DNA of 64,000 nucleotides from Pseudonocardia oceani. GTDB lineage: Bacteria; Actinomycetota; Actinomycetes; Mycobacteriales; Pseudonocardiaceae. The notes below the pieces were generated by a model. It was not told where the DNA came from. It worked only from the letters and a program-made list of their open reading frames with translations, and did not search any database. The stretch lies in contig NZ_JADQDF010000001.1 of the NCBI RefSeq assembly GCF_019263585.2, positions 3,100,001 to 3,164,000 of the forward strand, given 5' to 3'. Position numbers and translations under genes: made by a program. This document shows positions 1 through 8,938 of this stretch, piece by piece; positions within the stretch are counted from its first letter, which is position 1; the number at the start of each line of letters is the position of its first letter.

Positions 1-1548
1 TGCGGCGTTCGCCTGCTGGATGCGACCGCCCGGGTCGACCAGCGCGATCCCCAGACCCGCGGTCTCGAACGTGCTGCGGAAGCGCGCCTCGCTCTCGACG
101 AGCTGCTCGTGCAGCTCCGCGGTGCCGATGGCCACGGCGGCGACGTGGGTGAGCCGCTGCACGAGCTCCGTGGCCGCGGCGTCGGGCGTCCAGCTGGTGG
201 CGTGGTAGACCGCGAACGTGCCCAGGACGATCCCGCGGTCGACGTCCAGGATCGGCGTCGACCAGCACGAGCGGAGCCCGTGGCGCAGGGCGACCGTGCG
301 GTAGTCGGCCCACCGCACGTCGGTGCCGATGTCGGCGGCGATCACCTCGCTGCGCGTGAAGGCCGCCGTGCCGCAGGAGCCCGCGAACGGGCCGATCCGC
401 ACGCCGTCGATCTCCGCGCGGTAGGGCTCGGGGAGGCGCTCACCGGCGCCGTGCAGCAGCGTGCCGGCGGCCTGGTCGAGCAGCAGGATCGAGCAGACGC
501 TGCCCGGCAGGCGCTGCTCCATCGCCGTGACCAGCGCGTCGAGGCTGTGGGCGAGCGGGTCGCGGCGCGCGATGCCCTCGAGGATCCGCACGACCGACCA
601 GTCGGCCTCCCCGACCGGGGGGACGAGTGGCGCCCCCGCCGGCACCGGGCCGGGCGGGGCGACGGGCAGCCGCAGCCGGACCCGGGCGCCGGAGCCTGCC
701 GGGTCGGGCTCCACGGTCAGGCCGCCGCCGTGGTCGACGGCGAACTCCGCGGCCTCGGTCAGGCCGAGCCCGTCGCCGGGGACCTCCCAGCCGGTCGCGA
801 ACGGGCGCAGCGCGGCGCCGGCGTCCCAGCCCGCAGGGAGGCCGTGGCCGTCGTCGGTGACCACGACCTCCACGGCGTCGGACCCGTCGCGGCGCACCCG
901 GACCTCGATCGACGCGCTGCCCGCCCGCCGGGCGTTCGCCAGCACGCTGGTTATCGCCCGGGCGAACCGCACGCGGTCGACCAGCACGTGCGCGCCCGTG
1001 GCACCGTCCACCCGGACCGTCGGGACGACGTCGCCCGACCGCGCGACCCGGCACAGCGAGCGCACCACCGCGGCGAGGTCGAGTGGCTCCAGCGGCCCGC
1101 TGCCCGACCGCGCCGCCCGCCCGGCGCGCCACGCGAGCTCGGCCCCCTGGCCGGCGAGCGACTGCAGCTGCCGCGACCGGGCGGGCGCCTCGGCGGCGAG
1201 CAGCTGGGCGGCCATCGCGACGGCGGAGGCGTTGCCCGCGATCTCGTGGGCGGCCCGGCGCGTCTCCTCGCGCTGCACCGCGGCCCGCCCCGCGAGCACC
1301 CGGGCGGCGGAGCACGCGGCCGCCAGGAGCTCGGGCGAGGGCTCCTCCCCGTCGACGCAGGGCAGGACGACGTCGGCCCCGGCGAGCTGCGCCGCGACCG
1401 CCTCCTCCGGGCAGCTCGACCGGGCCAGCGCGACGATGGCACGATCAGGCGACGATCGGCGCAGCGATGCGACCTCGGCGGCGCGGACGACCCGGACCCC
1501 GTGCGGACCGACGTCGACGGCGCCGTCGGGCCGGAGGACCTCATGCAT
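1..1548 (-). CDS. Sensor kinase with C-terminal GAF and PAS domains (partial)
   Basis: The reading frame is open from an ATG at 1548 to the window edge, so 516 codons are visible and the 3' end is missing. In order I see a short receiver-like N-terminus without an obvious acceptor Asp, a dimerisation helix with the H-box AAHEIAGNAS near residue 101, a GHKL ATPase domain (N box NARRAG, then DDGHGLP and GLGL), a GAF domain with CSILLL and GSCGTAAF, and the start of a PAS domain (EARFRSTFETAGLGI). Having the kinase core before GAF and PAS is the reverse of the usual order, so a second output domain may follow beyond the edge. GAGGTGG lies about 6 nt upstream of the ATG. The divergent response regulator starts 45 bp away and is the likely partner. 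It is probably cytoplasmic, because no membrane segment is visible. Confidence 0.8.
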   Translation of the reverse strand, partial: MHEVLRPDGAVDVGPHGVRVVRAAEVASLRRSSPDRAIVALARSSCPEEAVAAQLAGADVVLPCVDGEEPSPELLAAACSAARVLAGRAAVQREETRRAAHEIAGNASAVAMAAQLLAAEAPARSRQLQSLAGQGAELAWRAGRAARSGSGPLEPLDLAAVVRSLCRVARSGDVVPTVRVDGATGAHVLVDRVRFARAITSVLANARRAGSASIEVRVRRDGSDAVEVVVTDDGHGLPAGWDAGAALRPFATGWEVPGDGLGLTEAAEFAVDHGGGLTVEPDPAGSGARVRLRLPVAPPGPVPAGAPLVPPVGEADWSVVRILEGIARRDPLAHSLDALVTAMEQRLPGSVCSILLLDQAAGTLLHGAGERLPEPYRAEIDGVRIGPFAGSCGTAAFTRSEVIAADIGTDVRWADYRTVALRHGLRSCWSTPILDVDRGIVLGTFAVYHATSWTPDAAATELVQRLTHVAAVAIGTAELHEQLVESEARFRSTFETAGLGIALVDPGGRIQQANAA

Positions 1549-1593
1549 GGCGTTCCACCTCGTCGCGGGAACCTCGGCGCACCGGAGCCGGGC

Positions 1594-2286
1594 GTGACCG
1601 TGCCGGCGGCCGTCGCGGGGACCGTAACACCGCGACCCGCACCCACCGTCCTGCTCGTGGACGATCACCAGATCTTCGGTGAGCTGCTCGGGGAGGCGCT
1701 CGCGGCGAACGGGATGGACGTCGTCGGGCTGTGCGGCACGGTCGCCGACGCCCTCGACGCGATCGCGGTGGCGGCGCCCGACGTCGTCGTCCTCGACCAC
1801 AACCTGCCCTCGGGCACCGGCGCCGGCGGGGTCGCGGCGGTGAAGCGGCTCGCGCCGCGCACGAGGGTGCTCATGCTGACCGCCGCCGAGCAGCGCAGCG
1901 TCCTGCAGGAGGCGATGGACGCCGGCTGCGACGGCTTCGTGACCAAGCGGCACAGCGTGGCCACGGTGATCGCCGCGGTCGAGGCCGTGCTGCGCGGCGA
2001 GACCCCGATCTCGCCCGACGTCGCCGGCGGTCTCGTCGGCCGCCGCCCGGTGGCGGTCGGCGGCGACCTGACGCGCCGCGAGGCCGACGTCCTGCGCCTC
2101 ATCGGCGCCGGCCTGGCCAACCAGGACATCGCCGACGAGCTGCGGATCAGCGTCAACACCGTCCGCAACCACGTGCAGCGGGTGCTCACCAAGCTCGACG
2201 CCCACTCGAAGCTCGAGGCGGTCGCGATTGCGGCTCGCAACGGCCTGATCGGGTCCGACCGGGAACGCCCCGACCGCTCCCCGTGA
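1594..2286 (+). CDS. NarL/FixJ-family response regulator
   Basis: This 230-residue protein has a receiver domain followed by a LuxR-type helix-turn-helix. The receiver shows the acidic pair in LLVDDHQ, the phospho-acceptor Asp in VVVLDHNLPSG, Thr in MLTA and the conserved Lys in FVTKRH. The C-terminus has LTRREADVLRLIGAGLANQDIA and the recognition helix SVNTVRNHV; both are typical of NarL-type DNA binding. I chose GTG 1594, which has GGAG 6 nt upstream, because the frame continues far upstream only as antisense to the kinase gene. The divergent kinase gene begins 45 bp away, so the two likely form a two-component pair with a shared promoter region. The signal and targets cannot be inferred. 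Confidence 0.88.
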   Translation: MTVPAAVAGTVTPRPAPTVLLVDDHQIFGELLGEALAANGMDVVGLCGTVADALDAIAVAAPDVVVLDHNLPSGTGAGGVAAVKRLAPRTRVLMLTAAEQRSVLQEAMDAGCDGFVTKRHSVATVIAAVEAVLRGETPISPDVAGGLVGRRPVAVGGDLTRREADVLRLIGAGLANQDIADELRISVNTVRNHVQRVLTKLDAHSKLEAVAIAARNGLIGSDRERPDRSP

Positions 2287-2290
2287 GCGC

Positions 2291-3250
2291 TCAGGCCCGG
2301 ACGACCAGTCGCAGGCGCGCGGCCCGGCTCGCGGCCTCGGCCCGGTTGCGGGCCCCGGTCTTCCGCAGGATGTGCTCGACGTGCGTGGCCACGGTCCGCG
2401 CGCTGATCCCGCAGCGCCGCCCGATCGCGATGTTGCCGTGCCCCTCCGCGACCAGGGCCAGGACGTGCAGCTCGCGGACGGTGAGCCCGTCGGGCGGCGG
2501 GACCTCCCGGTGCAGGACGACCGTCCCGTCGCCGCTGCGGGCCGTGTCGAGGGCGATCACCGCGGTGCCGAGGACGAGGTGGGTGGTGCCGTCGGGCAGG
2601 GCGCCGGTCGGCGGCAGCGCGGCCACGAGCTCGGGCCGCGCCCCCGGGGAGAGCGGTCGCGTCCTGCCGTCGGCGGCGAGCAGGAAGCCCTCGACGCCGC
2701 CGTGGATGTCCCGGTCGACTCCGCCGTCGGCGAGGCGCGCGGTCAGCGGCGACGGCGTGGGCACGGGGTCGATCGCCGCGGCCAGGTCCGGCGACACCAG
2801 GTCGAGCAGGTGCACGACGTCGTCGTCGAGGGTGCCGGCGTCCTGGGAGTTGGCGTTGACCATGCCGATGTAGCGGCCGTCGGAGGCGTACAGGCACTGC
2901 GTCACGCCCTCGCGGAACCCCGCCGGGTCGATCACGCGGTCGAACACGGCGCCGTGGCGCTCGCCGGCGGTCAGGTCGCGGATCCGCACCGGCTCGCGCC
3001 GCCGCAGGGGCAGCTGGAACAGCGGGTCGCGGTGCCACTCGTCGTCGAAGAAGGACGTGTCCGTGCCGGGGTAGGAGGTGGCGAGCGTGCGGTGCCGCCG
3101 CGCCGCGGGATCCCAGGCCGACACGGCGAGGCAGTCGGTGGGCACGATGAGCTGCAGCGCCTCCACCACGACCGCCGCGGAGCCCGCCGTCCGGCTGCCG
3201 TGGCGCCGCAGGAACGCGCGCAGGTCGCGCGCCGCCCGCAGCTGGCTCAT
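2291..3250 (-). CDS. LuxR-family transcriptional regulator
   Basis: The last 60 or so residues are a LuxR helix-turn-helix (LTVRELHVLALVAEGHGNIAIG, then ISARTVATHVEHILRKTGA). The preceding 240 residues resemble a GAF-type sensor but carry no motif that names a ligand. The protein therefore looks like a one-component regulator without a receiver domain. It is convergent with the response regulator, with only 4 bp between their ends, and divergent from the amidase gene, which it could control. I chose the ATG at 3250. An in-frame ATG at 3304 would add 18 low-complexity residues that do not look like coding sequence. No strong ribosome site is visible for either start, so the start is uncertain. 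Confidence 0.8.
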   Translation of the reverse strand: MSQLRAARDLRAFLRRHGSRTAGSAAVVVEALQLIVPTDCLAVSAWDPAARRHRTLATSYPGTDTSFFDDEWHRDPLFQLPLRRREPVRIRDLTAGERHGAVFDRVIDPAGFREGVTQCLYASDGRYIGMVNANSQDAGTLDDDVVHLLDLVSPDLAAAIDPVPTPSPLTARLADGGVDRDIHGGVEGFLLAADGRTRPLSPGARPELVAALPPTGALPDGTTHLVLGTAVIALDTARSGDGTVVLHREVPPPDGLTVRELHVLALVAEGHGNIAIGRRCGISARTVATHVEHILRKTGARNRAEAASRAARLRLVVRA

Positions 3251-3403
3251 GCCCTGCGACGCTAGCCCCGCGGGCGCGCCGGTGGTAGCGGTCGATCGGC
3301 GCATCCGTCATTCCACCGATGCCGACGCCGCCGACCGCTCCTAGCGTCCCGTCCCCCACGAGGTGGAGGCCGCGGTGCCGGCCTCACGAGCGCAGGAGGT
3401 CCC

Positions 3404-4822
3404 ATGTCCGACGAGCTGAGCTGGCGGTCCGCGACGGAGCTGGCGGCGCAGGTGCGCAGCGGTGCGCTGTCGCCGACCGAGATCGCCGCCGCCGTCCTCG
3501 ACCGCGTCGAGCGGGTCAACCCCGACCTCAACGCGATCATCCACATCGACCGGGACCAGGTCGTGCGCGACGCCGCCGAGCTGACCGCCGCCGTCGCCCG
3601 CGGCGACGAGCTCGGCCCGCTGCACGGCGTCCCGTACACGATCAAGGACCTGACGAACGTCGCCGGGCTGCCGACCACGTTCGGCATGGTGCCGCTCAAG
3701 GACAACACCGCCACCGAGGACGCTGTGCTCGTGCGGCGGATGCGCGAGGCGGGCGGGCTGTTCCTCGGCAAGACCAACACCCCCGAGAGCGGCTACTACG
3801 GCGGCACCGACAACCACCTGTTCGGGCCCACCCACAACCCGTGGAAGCACGGCCACAGCGCGGGCGGCTCCAGCGGCGGTGCCGCCGCGGCGGTCGCGGC
3901 CGGCCTGGGCCCGCTCGCCGAGGGCAGCGACGGCGCCGGGTCGGTGCGCATCCCGGCGTCGCTGTGCGGGGTGGTCGGGCTCAAGCCGACCACCGGCGTC
4001 GTCCCGCAGACGATCCTCGCCGGCCGGTACTACAACTGGGCATACCACGGCCCGATCACCCGGACCGTCACCGACAACGCGTTGATGCTCGACGTCGTCG
4101 CCGGTCCCGACCACGCCGACCCGCTGTCGATCCCGCGCGTCGAGCAGTCCTACGTCGCCGCGATCGCCGGCGGCATCACGGGCCTGCGCGTGGCGTTCTC
4201 CCCCGACCTCGGCCTGGGCTGCCACGTCGACCCGGAGGTCCTGGCCGTGTGCCGGGAGGTCCTCCCGGTCCTCGAGGGGCTCGGTGCCGCCGTCACCGAC
4301 GCCACCCCGGGCTGGGGCGCGGCGTCCGAGGCGATGTGGAACGGCATCTGGGTGCCCGGCTTCGCCTCCGAGCACGACCTGCTCGACTGGGAGTCGCTGC
4401 ACGGGCAGGTCGACGACAACCTCATCGCGCTCATCCGCGAGGGCGAGCAGCTGACCGGTGTCGACGTCGGGCGCGCCGACGTCTTCCGCGGCGCGATGTG
4501 GGACACCTGGACCCGCTTCATGGACGACTACGACGTCCTCGTCTCGCCGACGCTGTGCAGCGCCACGATCCCGCTCGACCGGTTCGCCCCCGAGTGGCTC
4601 GACGGGGCGTCGCTGCGCGAGCAGCTGCTCGACTGGCTGCTCACCTACCCCTACAACATGCTCAACAACCCGGCGATCACGATCCCGGCCGGGTTCACCG
4701 CCGACGGACGGCCGGTCGGGCTGCAGATCGCCGCCCGCCACCACCGGGACGCCCTCCTGCTGCGCGTCGCGTCCAACGTCGAGCAGGCCCGCCCCTGGGC
4801 CGACCGCCGGCCCGGCCTCTGA
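3404..4822 (+). CDS. Amidase (amidase-signature family)
   Basis: This 472-residue enzyme carries the amidase signature: Lys in VPYTIKDL near residue 82, the Gly/Ser-rich loop HSAGGSSGGAAAAVAAGLGP near residues 149-168, and the acylated Ser in GSDGAGSVRIPASLCG. These give the Ser-cisSer-Lys triad that hydrolyses C-N amide bonds. The length is normal for a free-standing amidase, and there is no signal peptide, so it should be cytosolic. AGGAGGT sits about 4 nt before the ATG. The gene is alone on its strand with a LuxR regulator divergent 150 bp upstream. The substrate cannot be told from sequence. GatA is unlikely because no gatC or gatB is adjacent. Confidence 0.88.
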   Translation: MSDELSWRSATELAAQVRSGALSPTEIAAAVLDRVERVNPDLNAIIHIDRDQVVRDAAELTAAVARGDELGPLHGVPYTIKDLTNVAGLPTTFGMVPLKDNTATEDAVLVRRMREAGGLFLGKTNTPESGYYGGTDNHLFGPTHNPWKHGHSAGGSSGGAAAAVAAGLGPLAEGSDGAGSVRIPASLCGVVGLKPTTGVVPQTILAGRYYNWAYHGPITRTVTDNALMLDVVAGPDHADPLSIPRVEQSYVAAIAGGITGLRVAFSPDLGLGCHVDPEVLAVCREVLPVLEGLGAAVTDATPGWGAASEAMWNGIWVPGFASEHDLLDWESLHGQVDDNLIALIREGEQLTGVDVGRADVFRGAMWDTWTRFMDDYDVLVSPTLCSATIPLDRFAPEWLDGASLREQLLDWLLTYPYNMLNNPAITIPAGFTADGRPVGLQIAARHHRDALLLRVASNVEQARPWADRRPGL

Positions 4823-4963
4823 GCTTCCGACGGGGACCTGATCACGCTCGCCGGGGTCGGTTCACCGTCACTCCGACGGGTGAGAGTCGCGTGTCGGAGA
4901 GACGTTCGCGTCGCCCACTGCGATAGCCGAGCTGTAGGTCCTCGACGAAGGCCGGTGAGCGCG

Positions 4964-6186
4964 ATGAGCGGTGTGACGGCCCGTCCGCCGCGCCCGCCCG
5001 CGCCCGCCGCCCCGTCCCGGACGTTCGAGGCGGCGTGCCGGAGGGTCGTCGACCACCTGCGCCGGCACGCCCCGCTCGCGTTCTGGTCGGTGAGCCGCCA
5101 CGTCGACGACCAGCAGGTGCACCTCCACGTGCACGACGAGTTCTACGGGATGTCGTCGGGCCACGCCCAGCCGTGGTCGGAGTCGTTCTGCCGCCACGTC
5201 GTCGACGTGGCGGCGCCGTGCATCGCCCCGGACGTGCGGGAGGTGCCGGAGTTCGCCGGAACCGCGGGGATCGGGGCCTAGGTCGGGGTCGCCGAGCTCG
5301 GCCCCAGGGGGTCGACGGGCGGCGTCGACAACGTGATCGCCCGCGCCGACACCGCGATGTACCAGGCCAAGCGCGCCGGCAAGGGACGCTACGTCGTCTT
5401 CGACCCGTCGATGGCGCTGCCCGCCTCGGTCGACCTGGCGTTCGGCGAGCCGCTGCGGCACGCGATCACCACCGGGGCGGTCCAGGCCGCGTACCAGCCG
5501 ATCGTCACGCTGCCCGACCGCGCCGTCGTCGGGTTCGAGGCCCTGGCCCGCTGGCCGTACGGGGACGACCTCGTCCGGCCCGGCCTGTTCATCCCGGTGG
5601 CCGCGCGGCTGGGCCTGCTCCCCGCGCTCACCGACCACATGCTCGACACCGCCGTCCGCCGGCTCGCGCTGTGGAACGCCCAGCTCGGGCACGAGGAGCT
5701 GCGCGTCGGGATCAACGTCTCGCCGCTGTGGGCGACCACGACTTCCCCGACCGGGTGGCGGAGGGCCTGCGCCGCCACGGGATCCACCCCGGCCAGCTGA
5801 CCCTGGAGATCACCGAGGAGGCGCTGCTCCACGACCTCCCCACCGCGACCGCGGTCGCCGGACGACTCGACGACCTCGGGGTCCTGCTCGCGCTCGACGA
5901 CTTCGGCACCGGGTACTCGTCGCTGCTGCACCTGCGGCAGATCCCGCTGCGGGCCATGAAGGTCGACCGGGGGTTCCTGCGCGACATCGACACCGACGTC
6001 GACACCGCCCTGTTCGTGAAGGCGCTGCTGACGTTCGGCGCCGACCTGGGTATCGCGGTCGTGGTGGAGGGCGTCGAGCGCGAGTCGCAGGCCGAGGTGC
6101 TCGCGGGCCTCGGCTGCACCCTGGCCCAGGGCCACCTCTTCGGACCCCCCGCGCCCGCGGAGTCCTGGGACCTCGGGTGCCCGTAG
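4964..6186 (+). pseudogene. Decayed GAF-GGDEF-EAL cyclic-di-GMP protein
   Basis: An intact ancestor would have been a GAF-GGDEF-EAL protein acting in cyclic-di-GMP turnover. The GAF-like N-terminus (ATG 4964) runs into an in-frame TAG at 5279-5281. The same frame then resumes with only the tail of a GGDEF domain (VGVAELGP, then ADTAMYQAKRAGKGRYVVF), so the GGDEF catalytic core is missing. The EAL domain follows (GFEALARW) until a shift by one base near 5725-5735, after which the other frame carries LEITEEALL, LDDFGTGYSS, MKVDRGFL and VVVEGVE. The internal loss cannot be a sequencing slip, although the single-base shift could be. A truncated EAL polypeptide from ATG or GTG codons near 5333 is conceivable. 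Confidence 0.85.
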
Positions 6187-6314
6187 CGACGCCCCGTCGG
6201 ACGGTGTGTGAGCACGGTCGTGCCACAGGCCATCCCGGCCCGAGAGTCGCCGTCATCCACCGGGTCCTGTTCCCGGCGGAGCCCGCCGTCGCCGTCGCCG
6301 CCGAGCGCTGAGAC

Positions 6315-7505
6315 CTAGCCGACGAGGGCCCCGGAGTCCGGCACCCCCGCGTAGTCGGGGAGCTCGTCGCCGTTGATCGCGCGGTCGATGAGCGCGGCGA
6401 ACCCGTCGGCGTCGAGCTCCGCGACCGGCTCCGCGCCCGGCACGCCGAGGCTGTGCACGTGCATCCGGCCGATCTCCTGGTTGGCCTCGACGAACGACCG
6501 CATCCGCCTCTCGTAGCCGGCGAAGCCGGCCTCCGGCTCCCACCCGGCGGCCGCCAGCTCGCCGGCCAGCACGTACGCGCCGACCAGGGCCATCCCGGTG
6601 CCCTGCCCCGACATCGGCGACGCGCTGAACGCCGCGTCCCCGAGCAGCGCCACCCGCCCGCTCGACCAGCGGTCCATCACCACCTGGGCGACCTGGTCGA
6701 GGTAGAAGTCCGGGGTGTCGTCGAGGTGCGCGAGCATGCGCGGCGCCAGCCAGCCCAGGCCCTCCGTGCGCTCGCGCAGCAGGCGCTTCTGGCCCTCGAG
6801 GTCGCGGTGGTCGACGGCGAAGTCGGCCGCGGGGAAGGAGAACGTCGCCATCGCCCGGGTGGCGTCCTGGATCGGGCGCAGGGCGGCGCCGCGCCCGGAG
6901 TCCTGGTGGTCGAGCAGCCAGCGGTCGAGCCCGAACTCGTTGGGCACGCTGTAGAAGGCCAGCACCAGCCCGAGGTGGCGGACGAACCGCTCGTGCGGCC
7001 CGAAGACCGTCGCCCGCAGCGCCGAGTGCAGCCCGTCCGCCCCGATGACCAGGTCGAAGCGGCGCCGGTCGCCGCCGGCGAAGACCACGTCGACCCCGTC
7101 CGCGTCCTGCGCGAGCTCGGCGATCCGGTCGCCGAAGACGTACCCGACGCCGTCGCGGGTGTCGTCGTGGAGCACCCGTGACAGGTCGCCGCGCAGGATC
7201 TCGATCTCGGCGATGAACCCGTCACCGCCGTCGTCGTCGGCGCGGAACGTCTCCAGCACGTTCCCGTCCGCGTCCACGCTGTGGGCGCCGGCGGTGTCGG
7301 TGCGCGCCGCGCGCACCGCCGCGTCGAGCCCCATGCGCCGGATGATCTCCCTGGCCACCCCGCGGGCGTCCACCGCCTGCCCGCCGGGACGCAGCCCGGG
7401 AGCCCGCTCGACCACGGTCACCTCGGCTCCCCGCCGGTGCAGCCAGTGGGCGAGCGCGGGCCCCGCGATGCTCGCCCCCGCCACCAGCACCCTGGTACCG
7501 CTCAC
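6315..7505 (-). CDS. FAD-dependent monooxygenase
   Basis: This 396-residue flavoprotein has an N-terminal Rossmann motif (VLVAGASIAGPALA), the mid-protein DG motif (DLVIGADGLHSALR) and the GD motif that contacts the FAD ribose (VALLGDAAFSASPMSGQGTG). This is the PHBH-type aromatic hydroxylase fold, which also includes TetX-like enzymes. It should insert oxygen into an aromatic or polyketide substrate using NAD(P)H. GTG 7505 was chosen because GGAGGAGGAA lies 5 nt upstream. The trpB-like gene ends 56 bp upstream on the same strand, which suggests co-transcription and possibly an indole-derived substrate; that link is inference. No membrane segment or signal peptide is seen. Confidence 0.88.
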   Translation of the reverse strand: MSGTRVLVAGASIAGPALAHWLHRRGAEVTVVERAPGLRPGGQAVDARGVAREIIRRMGLDAAVRAARTDTAGAHSVDADGNVLETFRADDDGGDGFIAEIEILRGDLSRVLHDDTRDGVGYVFGDRIAELAQDADGVDVVFAGGDRRRFDLVIGADGLHSALRATVFGPHERFVRHLGLVLAFYSVPNEFGLDRWLLDHQDSGRGAALRPIQDATRAMATFSFPAADFAVDHRDLEGQKRLLRERTEGLGWLAPRMLAHLDDTPDFYLDQVAQVVMDRWSSGRVALLGDAAFSASPMSGQGTGMALVGAYVLAGELAAAGWEPEAGFAGYERRMRSFVEANQEIGRMHVHSLGVPGAEPVAELDADGFAALIDRAINGDELPDYAGVPDSGALVG

Positions 7506-7561
7506 GGTTCCTCCTCCATCGGTCGGTCGGTCGAGGGGAAGACGCCGCCGGGGTCCGGGAC

Positions 7562-8866
7562 TCATCGGTCGGACCCCGTTCCGGGCGATCCCCGCGAGGA
7601 GCGCCCGGTGCAGTCCCCACGGTCCGAGGGATGGCCGGGCCGGCCCCGATCGCCGAGGTGGTCGACCCCGTACCTCGCGAGCACGAAGTCGACGTCCTTG
7701 TCGCCCCGACCCGAGAGGTTCACCAGCACCCGCTCCGACGACGGCCGGTCGGCGGCCAGGCGGATCGCGAACGCGAGGGCGTGCGCGCTCTCGAGCGCCG
7801 GGATGATGCCCTCGGACCGCGAGAGGCGGAAGAAGGCGCCGACGGCCTCGTCGTCGGTGACCGCGTCGACGGAGATCCGCCCCGTCGCGTGCAGCATCGC
7901 GACCTCCGGGCCGATGCCGGGGTAGACCAGCCCCGAGGCGACCGACGAGACCGGTGCGGTCGCGCCGTCGTCCTCCTGCAGGACGACGGTGCGGGCACCG
8001 TGCAGCGTCCCGGGGCGCCCGAACGTCAGCGTGGCCGCGTGCCGCCCGTCGGCCCCGAGGGGTTCGACCGCGTGCAGGGCGACGCCGGGGTCGTCCAGGA
8101 AACCGGAGTACAGGCCCATGGCGTTCGAGCCGCCCGCGACGCACGCGACGACGTGGTCGGGCAGCGCGCCGCCGGTGATCGCCAGGAACTGCTCGCGCGC
8201 CTCCCGTCCGACGACCGACTGGAAGTCCCGCACGATCAGCGGGAAGGGGTGCGGCCCGATCGCCGACCCGATCGCGTAGAGCGCGTGCTCGCGCTGCTCG
8301 ACGTAGGCGCGGAACGCCGAGGCGCTGGCCTCCGTGAGCGCGGACTGCCCCGCCGAGACCGGCACGACCTGCGCTCCGAGGAGCCGCATGCGCCCGACGT
8401 TGGCGCTCATCTTCTCGACGTCGACAGCACCCATGTGGACCTCGCACTCGAGGCCGAAGTACGCGGCTGCGCTGGCCAGCGCGACGCCGTGCTGCCCGGC
8501 CCCGGTCTCGGCGATCAGCTTGCGCTTCCCCATCGCCCGGGCCAGCAGCGCGAAGCCGACGCAGTGATTGATCTTGTGTGCGCCCGTGTGGTTGAGGTCC
8601 TCGCGCTTGACGTGGATCTGCGCGCCGCCGACCTGCGCCGAGATGTTCTCCAGGTGGTGCACGGGGGTGGGTCGCCCCTGCAGCCCGGTGCGCACGGCGG
8701 CGAGCCGTTGCCGCAGGTCCGGTGAGGCCTGCAGGTCCCGGTACCCGGCGGTCAGCTCGTCGAGCGCCGCCCGCATCTCCGGCGGGTAGTGGTTGCCGCC
8801 GAACTCGCCGAAGTACCCGTCGGCGTCGGGGTAGCGCCGGCCGTGAACGGTCCCGAGGTGCGGCAT
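7562..8866 (-). CDS. trpB: Tryptophan synthase beta-chain-like enzyme
   Basis: This 434-residue PLP enzyme is a TrpB1-type beta chain, which joins indole and serine. It shows the PLP lysine in HTGAHKINH, the catalytic Glu in AETGAGQHGVA, the phosphate-binding GGSNAMG and a C-terminal LSGRGDKD. The last 30 residues are a low-complexity tail. No trpA, trpC or other trp gene is nearby, so this is an orphan copy outside a tryptophan operon. It sits between an AraC regulator upstream and an FAD monooxygenase downstream, all on one strand. It could make tryptophan or an analogue for a small-molecule pathway, or scavenge indole. The catalytic residues look intact, so it is probably active. Confidence 0.9.
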   Translation of the reverse strand: MPHLGTVHGRRYPDADGYFGEFGGNHYPPEMRAALDELTAGYRDLQASPDLRQRLAAVRTGLQGRPTPVHHLENISAQVGGAQIHVKREDLNHTGAHKINHCVGFALLARAMGKRKLIAETGAGQHGVALASAAAYFGLECEVHMGAVDVEKMSANVGRMRLLGAQVVPVSAGQSALTEASASAFRAYVEQREHALYAIGSAIGPHPFPLIVRDFQSVVGREAREQFLAITGGALPDHVVACVAGGSNAMGLYSGFLDDPGVALHAVEPLGADGRHAATLTFGRPGTLHGARTVVLQEDDGATAPVSSVASGLVYPGIGPEVAMLHATGRISVDAVTDDEAVGAFFRLSRSEGIIPALESAHALAFAIRLAADRPSSERVLVNLSGRGDKDVDFVLARYGVDHLGDRGRPGHPSDRGDCTGRSSRGSPGTGSDR

Positions 8867-8938
8867 CGTGTTCCACCCTTCGATCGGGTGCCGACGCTAG
8901 GCACCCGCACCGGGCAGGGTCTTGAACAGGATGTGCGT

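Noticed and set aside
109..1593. Very long plus-strand open frame running into the response regulator
   Set aside because: It is antisense to the kinase gene, has Arg/Ala/Pro-biased composition without motifs, and is explained by high GC; only the part from GTG 1594 is a real protein.
3251..3304. Longer N-terminus of the LuxR regulator
   Set aside because: The extra 18 residues are low-complexity and there is no ribosome site before ATG 3304.
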